Of a DNA stretch of 62,702 nucleotides, positions 33,034 through 42,517 are shown piece after piece (position 1 is the first letter of the stretch; the number at the start of each line of letters is the position of its first letter). A program made the position numbers and the translations under genes. The notes under the pieces are model-generated. The model did no database searches. It worked only from the letters and a program-made list of their open reading frames with translations, and was not told the DNA's origin. This DNA is from CALITV01 sp964415795. GTDB taxonomy: Bacteria; UBP6; UBA1177; JAKLFG01. The stretch is taken from the NCBI GenBank assembly GCA_964415795.1, contig CAYQBN010000014.1:1-62702 (forward strand), given 5' to 3'.

Positions 33034-33956
33034 TGCTCCCCCTTTTTCTCGGAACCGCTCACCGATACCGGCTTATGCTGTAACACCTTTTCCATAAGCT
33101 GTTTGGCCGACGCGACATTGCCATTCGCCGCGCTATAGAGGAACCAAAGATCCACGAATATGTCCTTCCCCTTGATGTACCGCCCATCATACTCCAGATT
33201 CTTGTCTTTTTTTATCTTCTTTTCATACTGTCCCATCACCGTGAACAAGAATTCCGCTTCGGCCACATACCGTTTCATGACATTCTCGAACGGTTCGCCG
33301 GTGTATGCTATCTCATAGGCGACATTGGCGATGTTGACAATGAAGATACAGGAAAGATCTCCCTGTCGCACCCGATAGAAACGCTGGCTACTGTTGTACA
33401 CCGGTTTCATGTCCGGCTTACTTTCGAATGCCGCTCCGACCCGGGCAGTAAGGGCATTCATGTCGACAAAGAAGGTGAAATCTATATCTCGTTCGAAATA
33501 GGTAGCGGGGAAAAGCAGGGCGTCGGTGATCTTCTTTTTGAAGGGAAGTCCCATGGCAACCAGTTCTGACCACTGCAGCTCCATCATCACCGTTTGCGAA
33601 GGGGTCTGTATCGTCCCCAAAAGATTCATGATATCGTTACCGAGGCGCTCTTCTCCCTCATCCCCCCTATAGGCGAAATTAGGTATCGTCAAAAGAAAAA
33701 GATACTCGTTGAGCGCCTCAAGCGATACCTTGCGCTCGCGAATGGAACGGGCGATCGATTGATTGACTCGAACTTCGAGCCAGTTCTTTCCCCCTCCTTT
33801 GAGTGACGCTTCGAAATCGGGGGGCACAACCGGCTCCTCCGCAGGCGCAACGCGGGGAACCACCAGAGAAGGGGTCTGAGAAATCGGCGTTCCGTAAAGT
33901 AGTAAGCTGAAAAAACACAAAAGACCTATCGCGAGGCATCGTTCTTCCCTTTTCAT
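33030..33956 (-). CDS. Exported protein of unknown function
   Basis: A 308-residue protein. I start it at ATG 33956, overlapping the Fe-S gene stop (ATGA), with GGGAGAAG upstream. It has a signal-like N-terminus (KREERCLAIGLLCFFSLLLYGTP), then a globular region with LEVRVNQSIARSIRERKVSLEALNEYLFLLTIP broken into two amphipathic helices and FTFFVDMNALTARVGAAFESK. No motif recognised. Conserved position between a ferredoxin-type and a zinc-ribbon protein suggests a shared envelope role (inference). Confidence 0.6.
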   Translation of the reverse strand: MKREERCLAIGLLCFFSLLLYGTPISQTPSLVVPRVAPAEEPVVPPDFEASLKGGGKNWLEVRVNQSIARSIRERKVSLEALNEYLFLLTIPNFAYRGDEGEERLGNDIMNLLGTIQTPSQTVMMELQWSELVAMGLPFKKKITDALLFPATYFERDIDFTFFVDMNALTARVGAAFESKPDMKPVYNSSQRFYRVRQGDLSCIFIVNIANVAYEIAYTGEPFENVMKRYVAEAEFLFTVMGQYEKKIKKDKNLEYDGRYIKGKDIFVDLWFLYSAANGNVASAKQLMEKVLQHKPVSVSGSEKKGEQ

Positions 33957-34429
33957 TGATCTTCTCCCGCCGATCGCATTTTCTGCTCCAACAAAGAGGC
34001 GACATAAGGATCGAGGAAAGGATGATACAGTTCTCCATTCACGAAACGAGGCACGGCAGGATCTAGGGGAAGACCGTTTCGTGTCGCATACCATGCTTTC
34101 GCCAAGGCGTTATTCATAAGATAATCTTCAGGAAAAGGCGCTCGATAGTAAATGAAATCGAGCAACGCCCTTAGTTCCGACATCTCTTCTTTCTCCAATC
34201 GCTGTCCCGGGCGATCAAGCGGAGAAATGTCGTAGGGGCACGCCTTCTTACATCTGAGACAACCGAAACAACGCACGGTATCGGGGCGCCCGCTTCTTTC
34301 AGCAAGCACCACCCGTCCTCGCGGAGAACACTCCTCACAGCGCATCAGGCGGTAAAAAGGACACACCGCAAGACATTTGCCGCACCGAACGCACTGCTGT
34401 ACAGAAGAAGAAACGGTGGCCACAATCAC
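33953..34429 (-). CDS. 2x[4Fe-4S] ferredoxin-type protein
   Basis: A 158-residue protein with two complete cluster motifs: Cys13-16-19-23 (CVRCGKCLAVCP) and Cys54-57-60-64 (CFGCLRCKKACP), plus an extra CEEC pair between them. The C-terminal 90 residues are unrecognised. No signal peptide, so cytosolic electron transfer is likely. Resembles the HdrC/GlpC-type two-cluster arrangement. Overlaps the genes on either side by 4 nt. Confidence 0.8.
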   Translation of the reverse strand: MIVATVSSSVQQCVRCGKCLAVCPFYRLMRCEECSPRGRVVLAERSGRPDTVRCFGCLRCKKACPYDISPLDRPGQRLEKEEMSELRALLDFIYYRAPFPEDYLMNNALAKAWYATRNGLPLDPAVPRFVNGELYHPFLDPYVASLLEQKMRSAGEDQ

Positions 34430-35175
34430 TGATTGTCGAGTTCCTGCATCGCCTCTTTGGAATGTTTGCGTACCGGATCCTTTTCTTCTCCTGCCGGTGC
34501 GACATTCTTCTTGGTATCCTTTTTCTTCGGAGAGTCGGCTGTCTGCGCCGCAGGAGACATCGGCTGTGGCGCTTGAGCGCTCTGGGCGGCCGGTGCCGGT
34601 TGCGACGCGGCCGGCGCAGAGGCCGCTGGAGAACTCGAGGCTGGCTCTTTCGCCGTTACGCGGGATGTTTTCCGGTTCTTCAGCTTGATACCGGTGATGT
34701 TGTAAACGAGCTTATAAGCAAGTTCCTCACAGGCACCGACGAGATCGTCCTCGCCGTTAGCCATTTCCTTTTCAGCAAAAAGGATACTCGCCTTCTCGAC
34801 ATCCACTATCTTGACGGTAACGACCAGTTTCTGGCCCAGTTTCCCCAATGTCCCAATGACCACTCGTTTGGTATTGAGCAATTTGCCGACCTCGGCCGCC
34901 GCCGTGCTGTCGGTCACACCGGTCTGTTGGAACCCCTGTTCATTGAGTATCTTCGCTACCTGCATCCGCTCGATGACCTCGAACATCTTCGTGTTCACGA
35001 GTTCAGTCGAAAGGAGATCGGTCACCGAAACGGCAAGCGACTGTGGCACCCCCGATGGAGCGATGTCGAGCACCGCGATACGCGGTTTCATCGTCTGTTC
35101 CTGCGCATGACAGGGAAGAGTCAGAGACCCCAGAAAGAGCACTGTGAAGAACACCACCACACTGATCCTCGCCAT
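34426..35175 (-). CDS. CsgG-like exported protein
   Basis: A 249-residue protein with signal peptide (residues 1-24, ending PCHAQ), then a CsgG/TolB-N-like fold: KPRIAVLDIAPSGVPQSLAVSVTDLLSTEL broken by helix, MFEVIERMQVAKILNEQGFQQTG, LNTKRVVIGTLGKLGQKLVVTVKIVDVE. The C-terminal 70 residues are Ala/Pro/Ser-rich, then a Lys/Glu tail. Such proteins often assemble at the outer membrane inner face; no lipobox here. Function unknown. Confidence 0.7.
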   Translation of the reverse strand: MARISVVVFFTVLFLGSLTLPCHAQEQTMKPRIAVLDIAPSGVPQSLAVSVTDLLSTELVNTKMFEVIERMQVAKILNEQGFQQTGVTDSTAAAEVGKLLNTKRVVIGTLGKLGQKLVVTVKIVDVEKASILFAEKEMANGEDDLVGACEELAYKLVYNITGIKLKNRKTSRVTAKEPASSSPAASAPAASQPAPAAQSAQAPQPMSPAAQTADSPKKKDTKKNVAPAGEEKDPVRKHSKEAMQELDNQ

Positions 35176-35204
35176 ATCGTCCTCCCCTTATTTGGTCGAA
35201 CTCA

Positions 35205-35753
35205 TTATATATGCGCGTCCCGAGATTGCAATTTCACGGGGGCCTCGTTGAGCAATCCTTTTATTTTCTGAACCACAGCCTCGTGTCCTTCAGTTCTGAG
35301 AATGAGTTTTCCTGTCTTATCAATGAGATAACTCTGAGGCACCAGTGCAGTTCCCTTGTCGGTCACTACGCCGTACCTCTTTCCGACCAATTTATACTTA
35401 TCATAAGTCAGCGCAAATGGTATCGGATTCTTCTTGAAGAAAGCCTCTATCTTTTGAAGTTCCTTTTCGCGATCATCTTCCATCGGAAGTACCACGATGA
35501 TTATCTCGAGTCCCTTGGCTCGGTACTCCTTGTAGAGCGCCGCCCACTCGGGCAACGCTTTTTTGCACGGCTCACAATGGATCGAGAAAAAATCAACCAC
35601 CAGCAACTTCACCGCCGGATTTGCCCGGATCTGCGCCGTGTCGTAGAGCGTATCGCCCAGATTGTAGAGTTCGAAGTCGAGATCTGGCTGAGGCTCGGCA
35701 GCGAAGCTGAACACCCATCCAAGGACAAAAGAGAAGAAAAACGCCGCCCGCAT
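35205..35753 (-). CDS. Thioredoxin-like TlpA/ResA-family protein
   Basis: A 182-residue periplasmic protein: signal peptide ending SFAAE, thioredoxin fold with active site CEPC (Cys60, Cys63) in FFSIHCEPCKKALPEW, cis-Pro region VPQSYLIDKTGKLI. Likely reduces disulfides of envelope proteins or cytochromes. Start at 35753 with AGGGGAA upstream; the frame to 35825 has no ribosome-binding site. It heads the cluster running to the HIT gene. Confidence 0.85.
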   Translation of the reverse strand: MRAAFFFSFVLGWVFSFAAEPQPDLDFELYNLGDTLYDTAQIRANPAVKLLVVDFFSIHCEPCKKALPEWAALYKEYRAKGLEIIIVVLPMEDDREKELQKIEAFFKKNPIPFALTYDKYKLVGKRYGVVTDKGTALVPQSYLIDKTGKLILRTEGHEAVVQKIKGLLNEAPVKLQSRDAHI

Positions 35754-35786
35754 AGTGTTCCCCTTTATGAGAAAGGCCACAAAAGC

Positions 35787-35815
35787 ACGATAGAGGATCT
35801 GCGGGTCAAAGGCAA
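35787..35815 (-). promoter_or_regulatory. Candidate promoter of the thioredoxin-like cluster
   Basis: TTGCCT (35810-35815), 17-nt spacer, TATCGT (35787-35792), minus strand, about 34 nt upstream of the ATG. Confidence 0.4.
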
Positions 35816-35884
35816 GAAAAAGCATCGTTTGGGAATGAGAGAGGTTTTGTTGATTTCGCTTCCTTTACGACACACAATAGGAGC

Positions 35885-36919
35885 ATGACGACGACATATC
35901 GTATCCCGGAAAAGGTCACCTATGCGAACTATCCCGCCCTCTTTGCCCACGTCGTGCGCGACCTGCGGGGAAAAGAGGAGATTACCCTCGATCTCGAAGG
36001 AACGACACTCGACTCGCCGACCAAGGCGTTCATCCGGTCCCTTGCTACCTGTAAGGTGTGTCGTATCAAGATCCCTGAGCCGCTCAGAGAGCATATCATA
36101 TATCCACGCCCGGCAGAGACTCTTTCCGCCCCCTCTTTTCCCTTCCTCGACCGCATCGGCGGCATGCTCTACCAGTGGCACGAGAAGATCTTCTTCTTCG
36201 CCGTCATCTTCGTGGACATGCTCTTCTATGCGGCGCAATCTCTTGTCGACCGGCGGCACCTCCTTCGCGGCTCCACCACCCGTAATGCCTACGAGATCGG
36301 CTACCGCGCCGTTCCCATTGTCGTGCTTCTTTCGTTCCTCATCGGGTTAACCATCTCCATACAGGCAGCCATTCAGATGGCGAAACTGGGCGGGCAAAAC
36401 TACCTTTCCACCCTCATCGGTATCGCCATGTTCACCGAACTGGGACCGCTCGTCACCGCCATCATCATCGCCGGGCGTACCGGTAGTGCCATCGCCGCCG
36501 AGATCGGAACCATGGTCGTCATGGAGGAGGTGGATGCGCTCAAAACGATGGGCATCAACCCACTCAAGTTCACCCTTGTCCCGAAATTTTGGGCATTCAC
36601 CCTTTCGATGCCCATTCTCACCCTCATCGCCTGTTTCGCCGGCATTGCCGGTGGCCTCGCCGTCGCCGTTGTCTACGATGTGCCTGCCCCTGCCTTCGTC
36701 AACCAGATTATCACTATTATGAAACTCAAGGACATCGGTTGGGGGGTCGTTAAGAGCCTCACCTTTGCGTGGGTCATCCTCGCGATCGCCTGCTATCAAG
36801 GGCTCCACGTTCGCGGCGGCGCCGATGCCGTAGGACGCGCAACGACCGACTCGGTCGTCGTCTCTATTTTTACGGTCATTGTCGTGGATGCCATCTATTC
36901 GCTGATCTTGTACACCTAA
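35885..36919 (+). CDS. mlaE: MlaE-type lipid ABC transporter permease
   Basis: A 344-residue inner-membrane permease of the Mla/Mce system for phospholipid traffic between membranes. The core has GLTISIQAAIQMAKLGGQNY, ELGPLVTAIIIAGRTGSAIAAE and the family signature EEVDALKTMGINP, then LVPKFWA and five to six helices. The N-terminal ~90 residues form a STAS-like domain, as in many bacterial MlaE homologues. The ATPase MlaF is not adjacent; MlaD is encoded 15 kb away on the other strand. Confidence 0.93.
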   Translation: MTTTYRIPEKVTYANYPALFAHVVRDLRGKEEITLDLEGTTLDSPTKAFIRSLATCKVCRIKIPEPLREHIIYPRPAETLSAPSFPFLDRIGGMLYQWHEKIFFFAVIFVDMLFYAAQSLVDRRHLLRGSTTRNAYEIGYRAVPIVVLLSFLIGLTISIQAAIQMAKLGGQNYLSTLIGIAMFTELGPLVTAIIIAGRTGSAIAAEIGTMVVMEEVDALKTMGINPLKFTLVPKFWAFTLSMPILTLIACFAGIAGGLAVAVVYDVPAPAFVNQIITIMKLKDIGWGVVKSLTFAWVILAIACYQGLHVRGGADAVGRATTDSVVVSIFTVIVVDAIYSLILYT

Positions 36920-36930
36920 GAGAGGTTCTC

Positions 36931-37896
36931 ATGCTTATCCTTACCCTCCTCACCGGATTTTTCCTCCTCCTCGCCGGTGCCTCGTGGCTTGTGGACGGCG
37001 CCGCCTCGATCGCGAAGCGCCTCGGCGTATCGCACCTTGCCATCGGCCTCACCGTCGTCGCCTTCGGCACATCGGCTCCCGAGCTCGTCGTCAACATGGT
37101 CGCGGCGGTGAAAGGGAACACCGACATCGCTCTCGGCAACATCATAGGTTCCAATATCGCCAATGTGCTCCTCATCTTGGGATGTGCCGCCCTCGTGAGG
37201 CCGCTTCTGGTCAAAGAGAGCACCGTTCGTATCGAGATACCGCTGAGCATCCTTGCCTCGGCGCTCCTTCTGCCTCTCGGCGCCCCGCTCTTGTCGCTTC
37301 CTTTCGATGGAGCCACAGCGGCCGCCATCGGACGGCTCGATGGAATCGTTCTCATCATCCTTTTCGTTTTTTTCATGCGCTACATCTTTCGAATGGCACG
37401 CAACGGAGCCGAGAACGATGAGCCGCTCAAAGAGTATCCTCTTCCCACCGCCATTTTCCTTACCGTCTGTGGCATTGGGGCGCTCCCGATCGGCGGGGAG
37501 ATTCTCGTGCGTTCAGCGGCACAGGTAGCCGCGCATTTCGGCATCTCCGAGCGGGTCATTGGGCTCTCCCTCGTGGCAGTTGGAACTTCACTTCCCGAAC
37601 TGGCTACCTCGCTCGTCGCCGCCTATAAGAAGAACGCCGATATCGCGGTCGGCAACATCGTCGGATCGAACATCTTCAATGTCTTCTGGATACTCGGCAT
37701 ATCATCCCTCATTCGGCCGCTCCCCGTTTCGGGAGCCGGGTTCATCGATATTGGTGTCGCCACGGGGGCATCGCTCCTTCTTTTCCTTTTGGTGTTCCGC
37801 CCCACCGATCGGGTTATCAGCCGACGCAACGGCATTGTATTTCTTGTGTCCTACGGCGCCTACCTCGTCTTCCTTTTCTTGGGCAGAGCCACATGA
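36931..37896 (+). CDS. Na+/Ca2+ exchanger, CaCA family
   Basis: A 321-residue YrbG-like antiporter with about ten helices and two alpha-repeats: VVAFGTSAPELVVN...LGNIIGSNIANVLLILG and LVAVGTSLPELATS...VGNIVGSNIFNVFWILG, carrying the ion-binding Glu and Asn/Ser residues. Exports Ca2+ in exchange for Na+ in other species. Start 36931 has AGAGGT upstream; the longer frame overlaps mlaE. ATGA overlap with the next gene. Confidence 0.93.
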   Translation: MLILTLLTGFFLLLAGASWLVDGAASIAKRLGVSHLAIGLTVVAFGTSAPELVVNMVAAVKGNTDIALGNIIGSNIANVLLILGCAALVRPLLVKESTVRIEIPLSILASALLLPLGAPLLSLPFDGATAAAIGRLDGIVLIILFVFFMRYIFRMARNGAENDEPLKEYPLPTAIFLTVCGIGALPIGGEILVRSAAQVAAHFGISERVIGLSLVAVGTSLPELATSLVAAYKKNADIAVGNIVGSNIFNVFWILGISSLIRPLPVSGAGFIDIGVATGASLLLFLLVFRPTDRVISRRNGIVFLVSYGAYLVFLFLGRAT

Positions 37897-38636
37897 TACC
37901 GCTTTGGGAACAGCCCATCTATATTGTGGGGAACGGCCGCGTCGGACGGGCGCTCCGCCGTCACTTCACCTGCCGCGACATCCGGTTCACGCCTCTCCGC
38001 CGCGGATGGGATGAGAAGCCTCCGCGCGAGGGGCTTATTTTTCTTGCGATCCCCGACCGCGAGGTGTTCCGCATACTGAGCAGTCACTACGACGACATCA
38101 GCGAATCCGGTCTCCGTATCGTACACTTTTCCGCGGGCATCCCGGTCGTTCGCCGTCATGTCCACCTGCTCCATCCCTTCGCCTCCATAGAGCGCGACAC
38201 TGATCTTGCCGACATCCTTTTCCTCTGGTTCGGTCACCGCGACGATGCGCTGAAAAGATTTCTTGAGACGACCGAACTGCATGCCGTTCCCGTCAGACGA
38301 ACTCCGTCGGTGGAATACCATACGGCCGCGGTCATTCTCGGGAACTTCTCGCAATACCTCTACCTCGCCGCCCGCGATCTCCTCATGCACGAGAAGATAC
38401 CCTCGAAGCAGATCCCCCTCCTGCTCCGTCAACTGCTCGTCACCTCGATACGGAATGTCGAAAAGCGGGGGCGCTCCGGCATCACCGGTCCTGCATCCCG
38501 CAACGACACCGTGACGATAAATCACGAGGCGCTCTTCCTTGAAAACAAACTCTTGGCCCCACGGCTCGCTAAAGTATACCGGCTTCTTTCAGACCTCATA
38601 GCCCAAGCGGTGAACGATGGCACGATTCTCGGCTGA
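37893..38636 (+). CDS. DUF2520 Rossmann-fold protein
   Basis: A 247-residue protein: N-terminal dinucleotide-binding fold (YIVGNGRVGRALRRHF) and the C-terminal DUF2520 block with HLLHPFASIE, SVEYHTAAVILGNFSQYL and SGITGPASRNDTVTINHE. Relatives are predicted NADP-dependent oxidoreductases resembling ketopantoate or pyrroline-carboxylate reductases; no substrate known. Confidence 0.85.
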   Translation: MIPLWEQPIYIVGNGRVGRALRRHFTCRDIRFTPLRRGWDEKPPREGLIFLAIPDREVFRILSSHYDDISESGLRIVHFSAGIPVVRRHVHLLHPFASIERDTDLADILFLWFGHRDDALKRFLETTELHAVPVRRTPSVEYHTAAVILGNFSQYLYLAARDLLMHEKIPSKQIPLLLRQLLVTSIRNVEKRGRSGITGPASRNDTVTINHEALFLENKLLAPRLAKVYRLLSDLIAQAVNDGTILG

Positions 38637-39531
38637 TCCCGTTCTTGACGCATTCGTCGAGAAACTCTACGCTCGCCTTGTTTCCGCTCTGATGACGCCG
38701 CTCCCCGAGAGTTTCAGGGAGATTTCCTACGGGGTTTCGTTCAAGGTCATCGTCTCCGGAGAGAAGGAGATCCCGGTGGCGGTCTATCATTCGGAAAAGA
38801 AAGGATTCAGCATCGTTACCGACAACGAAGAGATCCGACGCCTCGCACGATCCATTCTCGCGCCCGAACCGACGGTTGGCTGCGACGAGGCGGGGAAGGG
38901 CGATCTCTTTGGGCCGCTCTGCGCCGCCTGTTTCTACCTCTGCGACGCCTCGGAAGGCGTTCTTGCGCTCAACATCCGCGACAGCAAGCGCATAAAGGAT
39001 GAAGAAATTCTTTCGCTCAGCGCCGCCATCATCCATCGCTACCGAGAGTATTTCGAGACCGTGCTCATCCTGCCGGAACGCTACAATGAACTCTACGCGG
39101 CATTCCGCGCACAGGGGAAAACGCTCAACCATCTCCTTGCATGGACGCATGCGAAGGCGATTGCAAGGCTCGCCGCCCGCCACCCCGCGATAGGAAAAAT
39201 CATCGTGGATCAGTTCAGCGAATCACGAGAGATCATCGACACCATACGCGCCGCCGCACCACACACGACGGTCGAATTCCGCCCCCGCGCCGAGAACCAT
39301 CCCGCGGTCGCGACCGCCTCGGTGCTCGCTCGTGGCACCTACCTTCGCGCCCTTCAAAAGTTGTCAATGGAAGTTCTTCACGACACTGTTTCGCTCAAGA
39401 GCGGCTCGGGTGCCGATGCTGACCGTATCGTGACCACCGTTCGCGAACGCTTCGGCGAAGCGATTCTTTCCAAGATAGCCAAGACGCACTTTGCCAACCT
39501 TTCTGGGGATACCCGCCATGCTGACCCCTGA
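38617..39531 (+). CDS. rnhC: Ribonuclease HIII
   Basis: A 304-residue enzyme that cleaves the RNA strand of RNA-DNA hybrids. N-terminal TBP-like substrate-binding domain (1-85) and catalytic domain starting VGCDEAGKGDLFGPL, with further acidic residues in IRDSKRIKDEEI and KIIVDQFSESREI; AENHPAVATASVLARGTYL is the RNase HII/HIII block. Overlaps DUF2520 by 20 nt and the next gene by 14 nt. Confidence 0.95.
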   Translation: MARFSADPVLDAFVEKLYARLVSALMTPLPESFREISYGVSFKVIVSGEKEIPVAVYHSEKKGFSIVTDNEEIRRLARSILAPEPTVGCDEAGKGDLFGPLCAACFYLCDASEGVLALNIRDSKRIKDEEILSLSAAIIHRYREYFETVLILPERYNELYAAFRAQGKTLNHLLAWTHAKAIARLAARHPAIGKIIVDQFSESREIIDTIRAAAPHTTVEFRPRAENHPAVATASVLARGTYLRALQKLSMEVLHDTVSLKSGSGADADRIVTTVRERFGEAILSKIAKTHFANLSGDTRHADP

Positions 39532-42490
39532 AGAAATAAAGGATCTCTTCCGCCGCACTCCCTCCAACCTTACCGTGTGTCATGATCTTATGCGCTTTCG
39601 CGTAAGAGAGATCCTGCTCGTCGCCTCGGTGTACGATGCCTATATCATCGAACGCGAAGGGCAACTCATGGAGCAGATCTACGGCGAATACTACCAACTT
39701 AACCTTTCAACGGCGCCTCGGGTCACCGCGGTTCACTCCCCCGAGGAAACAATGGAAGCGCTTCGCGAACGGCGGTATGACATGGTCATCATCATGATCG
39801 GGATAGACCGCTGGATGCCACTCGAACTCGCCGCGCGCCTCCGCGACGCCGTCCCCGAGATACCGATCCTTCTCCTCTTTAACAATCACACCGACATCGC
39901 ACTTCACGCGTACGCGCCAGAAGAACTTACGAACATCGACCGCCTCTTCGTCTGGAACGGTGACCCCTCTATCTTCCTTGCCATGATAAAATCGGTCGAA
40001 GACTCTCTCAATGTCGGTCCCGACACCCGGCTTGCCGCCATCCGGGTCATCCTCCTCGTCGAAGATTCGATCCGCTACTATTCGCGGTATCTTCCCGTCC
40101 TCTACCGCGTACTGCTCCAAGACATGCAAAAACTCATCGCTGGTGAGGACATAGACGCCCGGTTCAAGATACTCCGCATGCGGGCGCGCCCCAAGATACT
40201 CCTTGCCACTTCATGGGAGGAGGCCGAGGCGCTCTACCGGCGGTATCGCGAATTCTTGCTCTGCATCATCTCCGACATCGAGTTCCCCCGAGAAGGACGC
40301 ATAGACCCGGAGGCAGGATTCTCGTTCTCCCGATTGGTGCACCAAGAGAGCGACCTTCCCGTCCTCCTTCAGTCTGCCGACGACTCTTTTTCGGCGCGGG
40401 CAGAGGCCGAGGGATCGCTCTTCATCAACAAGACCTCGCCAACCATTCTCAAAGAACTGGGACGCTTCTTCGAGGAGCATCTCGGCTTCGGCAACTTCGT
40501 GTTCCGGGATGCGGCGGGAAACAAGCTCATCGAGGCGCGCTACATGAGCGAACTGACCGCACTCGTAGCGACCGTTCCCGACGAGACGATCCGCTACCAC
40601 GCCTCCCGCCACCATTTCGCACGCTGGCTCATGGCCAAAGGAGAGGTCGAAACGGCCCGCCTCCTGCGGGAAATGACCATAGAGCAATTCCCTGACGGTA
40701 CCGCGGGTGTCCGTCGAACGCTGCTCCGCATCTTGGAAGAGAAACGACTCGAACGCACCCGCGGCGGCATGGCCGGCTTCACCGAATCGCTTCTCGCCGA
40801 ACGGTTCTTCTTCATGCGCCTCGCGAGCGGCTCGGTTGGCGGCAAGGGACGCGGTCTCTCGTTCATCGAGTATGTCCTCTCCCGAGCCGATCTCGACCGA
40901 CACCTTCCCGGCATCGCCGTTCGGCTGCCGCGAACCGCTATCATCGGCACCGACGAATTCCACCTTTTTACCGAACGCATCGGCCTTCCCCATATCCTTG
41001 CACTGGAAGAGGAAACGGAAATAAAACGCCTCTTCCTCTCGAAACCGCTCTCGCCCGCCATCCGAGAGCGGTTGCGCGCGTTGCTCCGCGTGATGCGCGG
41101 ACCGATCGCCGTTCGCTCTTCGGGTCTTTTCGAAGACTCGCTTTCCCAGCCGTTCGCCGGTATTTACGAGACCTACTTCCTCCCGAACAACCACCCCGAC
41201 GAGGCGGTACGGCTCCGTCAACTCGAGGAGGCGATCCGGCTCGTCTTCGCATCGGTATACCTTCCCGAGGCACGCGCCTACTTCGAGGCCGCTCACTGCG
41301 AGATAGAGGAAGAAAAGATGGCGGTCGTCATTCAAGAGGTCGTCGGCCGTCGATCGGGCGATCTTTTTTATCCCCATGTCTCGGGGGTCGCCCAGTCCTA
41401 CAACTACTATCCATTCGGGAAGATGAAACCGGAAGATGGTGTAGCGCTGCTCGCCATCGGACTCGGCAAGGCGGTCGTGGACGGCGAGCAGGTCTTCCGT
41501 TTCTGTCCCCGCTGGCCGAGGGCACGCAATCAATCACTTCAGGAGCTGCTCGATTCCTCCCAGCGTTTTTTCTATGCCATCGATCTCCGAAAGAACGACA
41601 TCTCTCTTCTCGCAGGCGAGAAAGCGACCCTCGCCCGGATCGAGATCGTCGAAACCGAAGGGGAGGAATCGCTCGAATCGTGCTTTTCGACCTTCGATCC
41701 CGCCCAGCAAAGCAAGCATCCCGGGAGATCGCTCTCCGGCCCGCGCATCGTCGATTTCGCCACCATCCTCGAATACAACCGACCGCCGCTCGCCGAGGCC
41801 CTCCGAACCGTACTCCCCATCATGAGCCACGCATTCTCCACGCCGGTCGAGATTGAATTCGCGCTCGACCTTTCCGAGGAAAACGCCGAAGCACCGACGC
41901 TTTCTCTTCTTCAAGTCAAACCGCTCGTCCACAATACTCGAGAACATCGTATCGATCTCGAGGCCCTTTCTCGCGAAGATCTCCTGCTTTCCACTACACG
42001 AGCAATGGGGAATGGCACGATCGAAGACATTCGAGACATCATCTATCTGAACCCCGAACACTTCGATCGGACGAAGACCGAGGCGATGGCCGCCGAGATA
42101 GCGGCATTCAACAAGATGCTCAAAAGGGAAAACCGGCACTACCTTCTCATAGGTCCGGGACGCTGGGGGTCATCCGACCGTTTCCTCGGTATTCCCGTGG
42201 ACTGGAACGCCATATCGCATGCCCGCGCCATCGTGGAAGTGGGACTTCCCGACTTCGTCATAGAACCGTCGCTCGGTTCTCACTTCTTCCACAACATCAC
42301 CTCCCTGAACATCGGCTACTTCACCATCGATCCCGCCGACGCCACGCACTTTATCGATCTGCGCTACCTCATGAACCTCCCTCGGGTGGCATCGGGTACC
42401 TTCGCTCACCTTTGCCGGTCCGAACATCCGCTCCTCGTACGCATGGACGGCATACGAGGCATCGCGGTGGTAGAAAAGCCCCAAAGATAA
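39518..42490 (+). CDS. PEP/pyruvate-binding protein with two receiver-like domains
   Basis: A 990-residue protein. Residues 1-290 contain two receiver-like folds. The first has YDMVIIMIGIDRWMPLELAARL and PILLLFNN; the second has FLLCIISDIEFPREG. Both have partly replaced acidic pockets. Residues 410-800 resemble the PEP-synthase/PPDK ATP-grasp domain: SVGGKGRGLSFIEYVL, RGPIAVRSSGLFEDS, FAGIYETYFLPN, MAVVIQEVVGRR and EIEFALDL...LSLLQVKPLV. The phosphohistidine and PEP-binding C-terminal domains are missing. Start 39518 with TCTGGGGA upstream. Probably an ATP-dependent regulatory or phosphotransfer protein; reaction unknown. Confidence 0.75.
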   Translation: MLTPEEIKDLFRRTPSNLTVCHDLMRFRVREILLVASVYDAYIIEREGQLMEQIYGEYYQLNLSTAPRVTAVHSPEETMEALRERRYDMVIIMIGIDRWMPLELAARLRDAVPEIPILLLFNNHTDIALHAYAPEELTNIDRLFVWNGDPSIFLAMIKSVEDSLNVGPDTRLAAIRVILLVEDSIRYYSRYLPVLYRVLLQDMQKLIAGEDIDARFKILRMRARPKILLATSWEEAEALYRRYREFLLCIISDIEFPREGRIDPEAGFSFSRLVHQESDLPVLLQSADDSFSARAEAEGSLFINKTSPTILKELGRFFEEHLGFGNFVFRDAAGNKLIEARYMSELTALVATVPDETIRYHASRHHFARWLMAKGEVETARLLREMTIEQFPDGTAGVRRTLLRILEEKRLERTRGGMAGFTESLLAERFFFMRLASGSVGGKGRGLSFIEYVLSRADLDRHLPGIAVRLPRTAIIGTDEFHLFTERIGLPHILALEEETEIKRLFLSKPLSPAIRERLRALLRVMRGPIAVRSSGLFEDSLSQPFAGIYETYFLPNNHPDEAVRLRQLEEAIRLVFASVYLPEARAYFEAAHCEIEEEKMAVVIQEVVGRRSGDLFYPHVSGVAQSYNYYPFGKMKPEDGVALLAIGLGKAVVDGEQVFRFCPRWPRARNQSLQELLDSSQRFFYAIDLRKNDISLLAGEKATLARIEIVETEGEESLESCFSTFDPAQQSKHPGRSLSGPRIVDFATILEYNRPPLAEALRTVLPIMSHAFSTPVEIEFALDLSEENAEAPTLSLLQVKPLVHNTREHRIDLEALSREDLLLSTTRAMGNGTIEDIRDIIYLNPEHFDRTKTEAMAAEIAAFNKMLKRENRHYLLIGPGRWGSSDRFLGIPVDWNAISHARAIVEVGLPDFVIEPSLGSHFFHNITSLNIGYFTIDPADATHFIDLRYLMNLPRVASGTFAHLCRSEHPLLVRMDGIRGIAVVEKPQR

Positions 42491-42517
42491 GAAGGAAAAA
42501 CCGCCGGACAGGAACGC

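Noticed and set aside
39518..42490. Authentic PEP synthase or pyruvate phosphate dikinase
   Set aside because: The phosphohistidine swivelling and PEP-binding C-terminal domains are missing.
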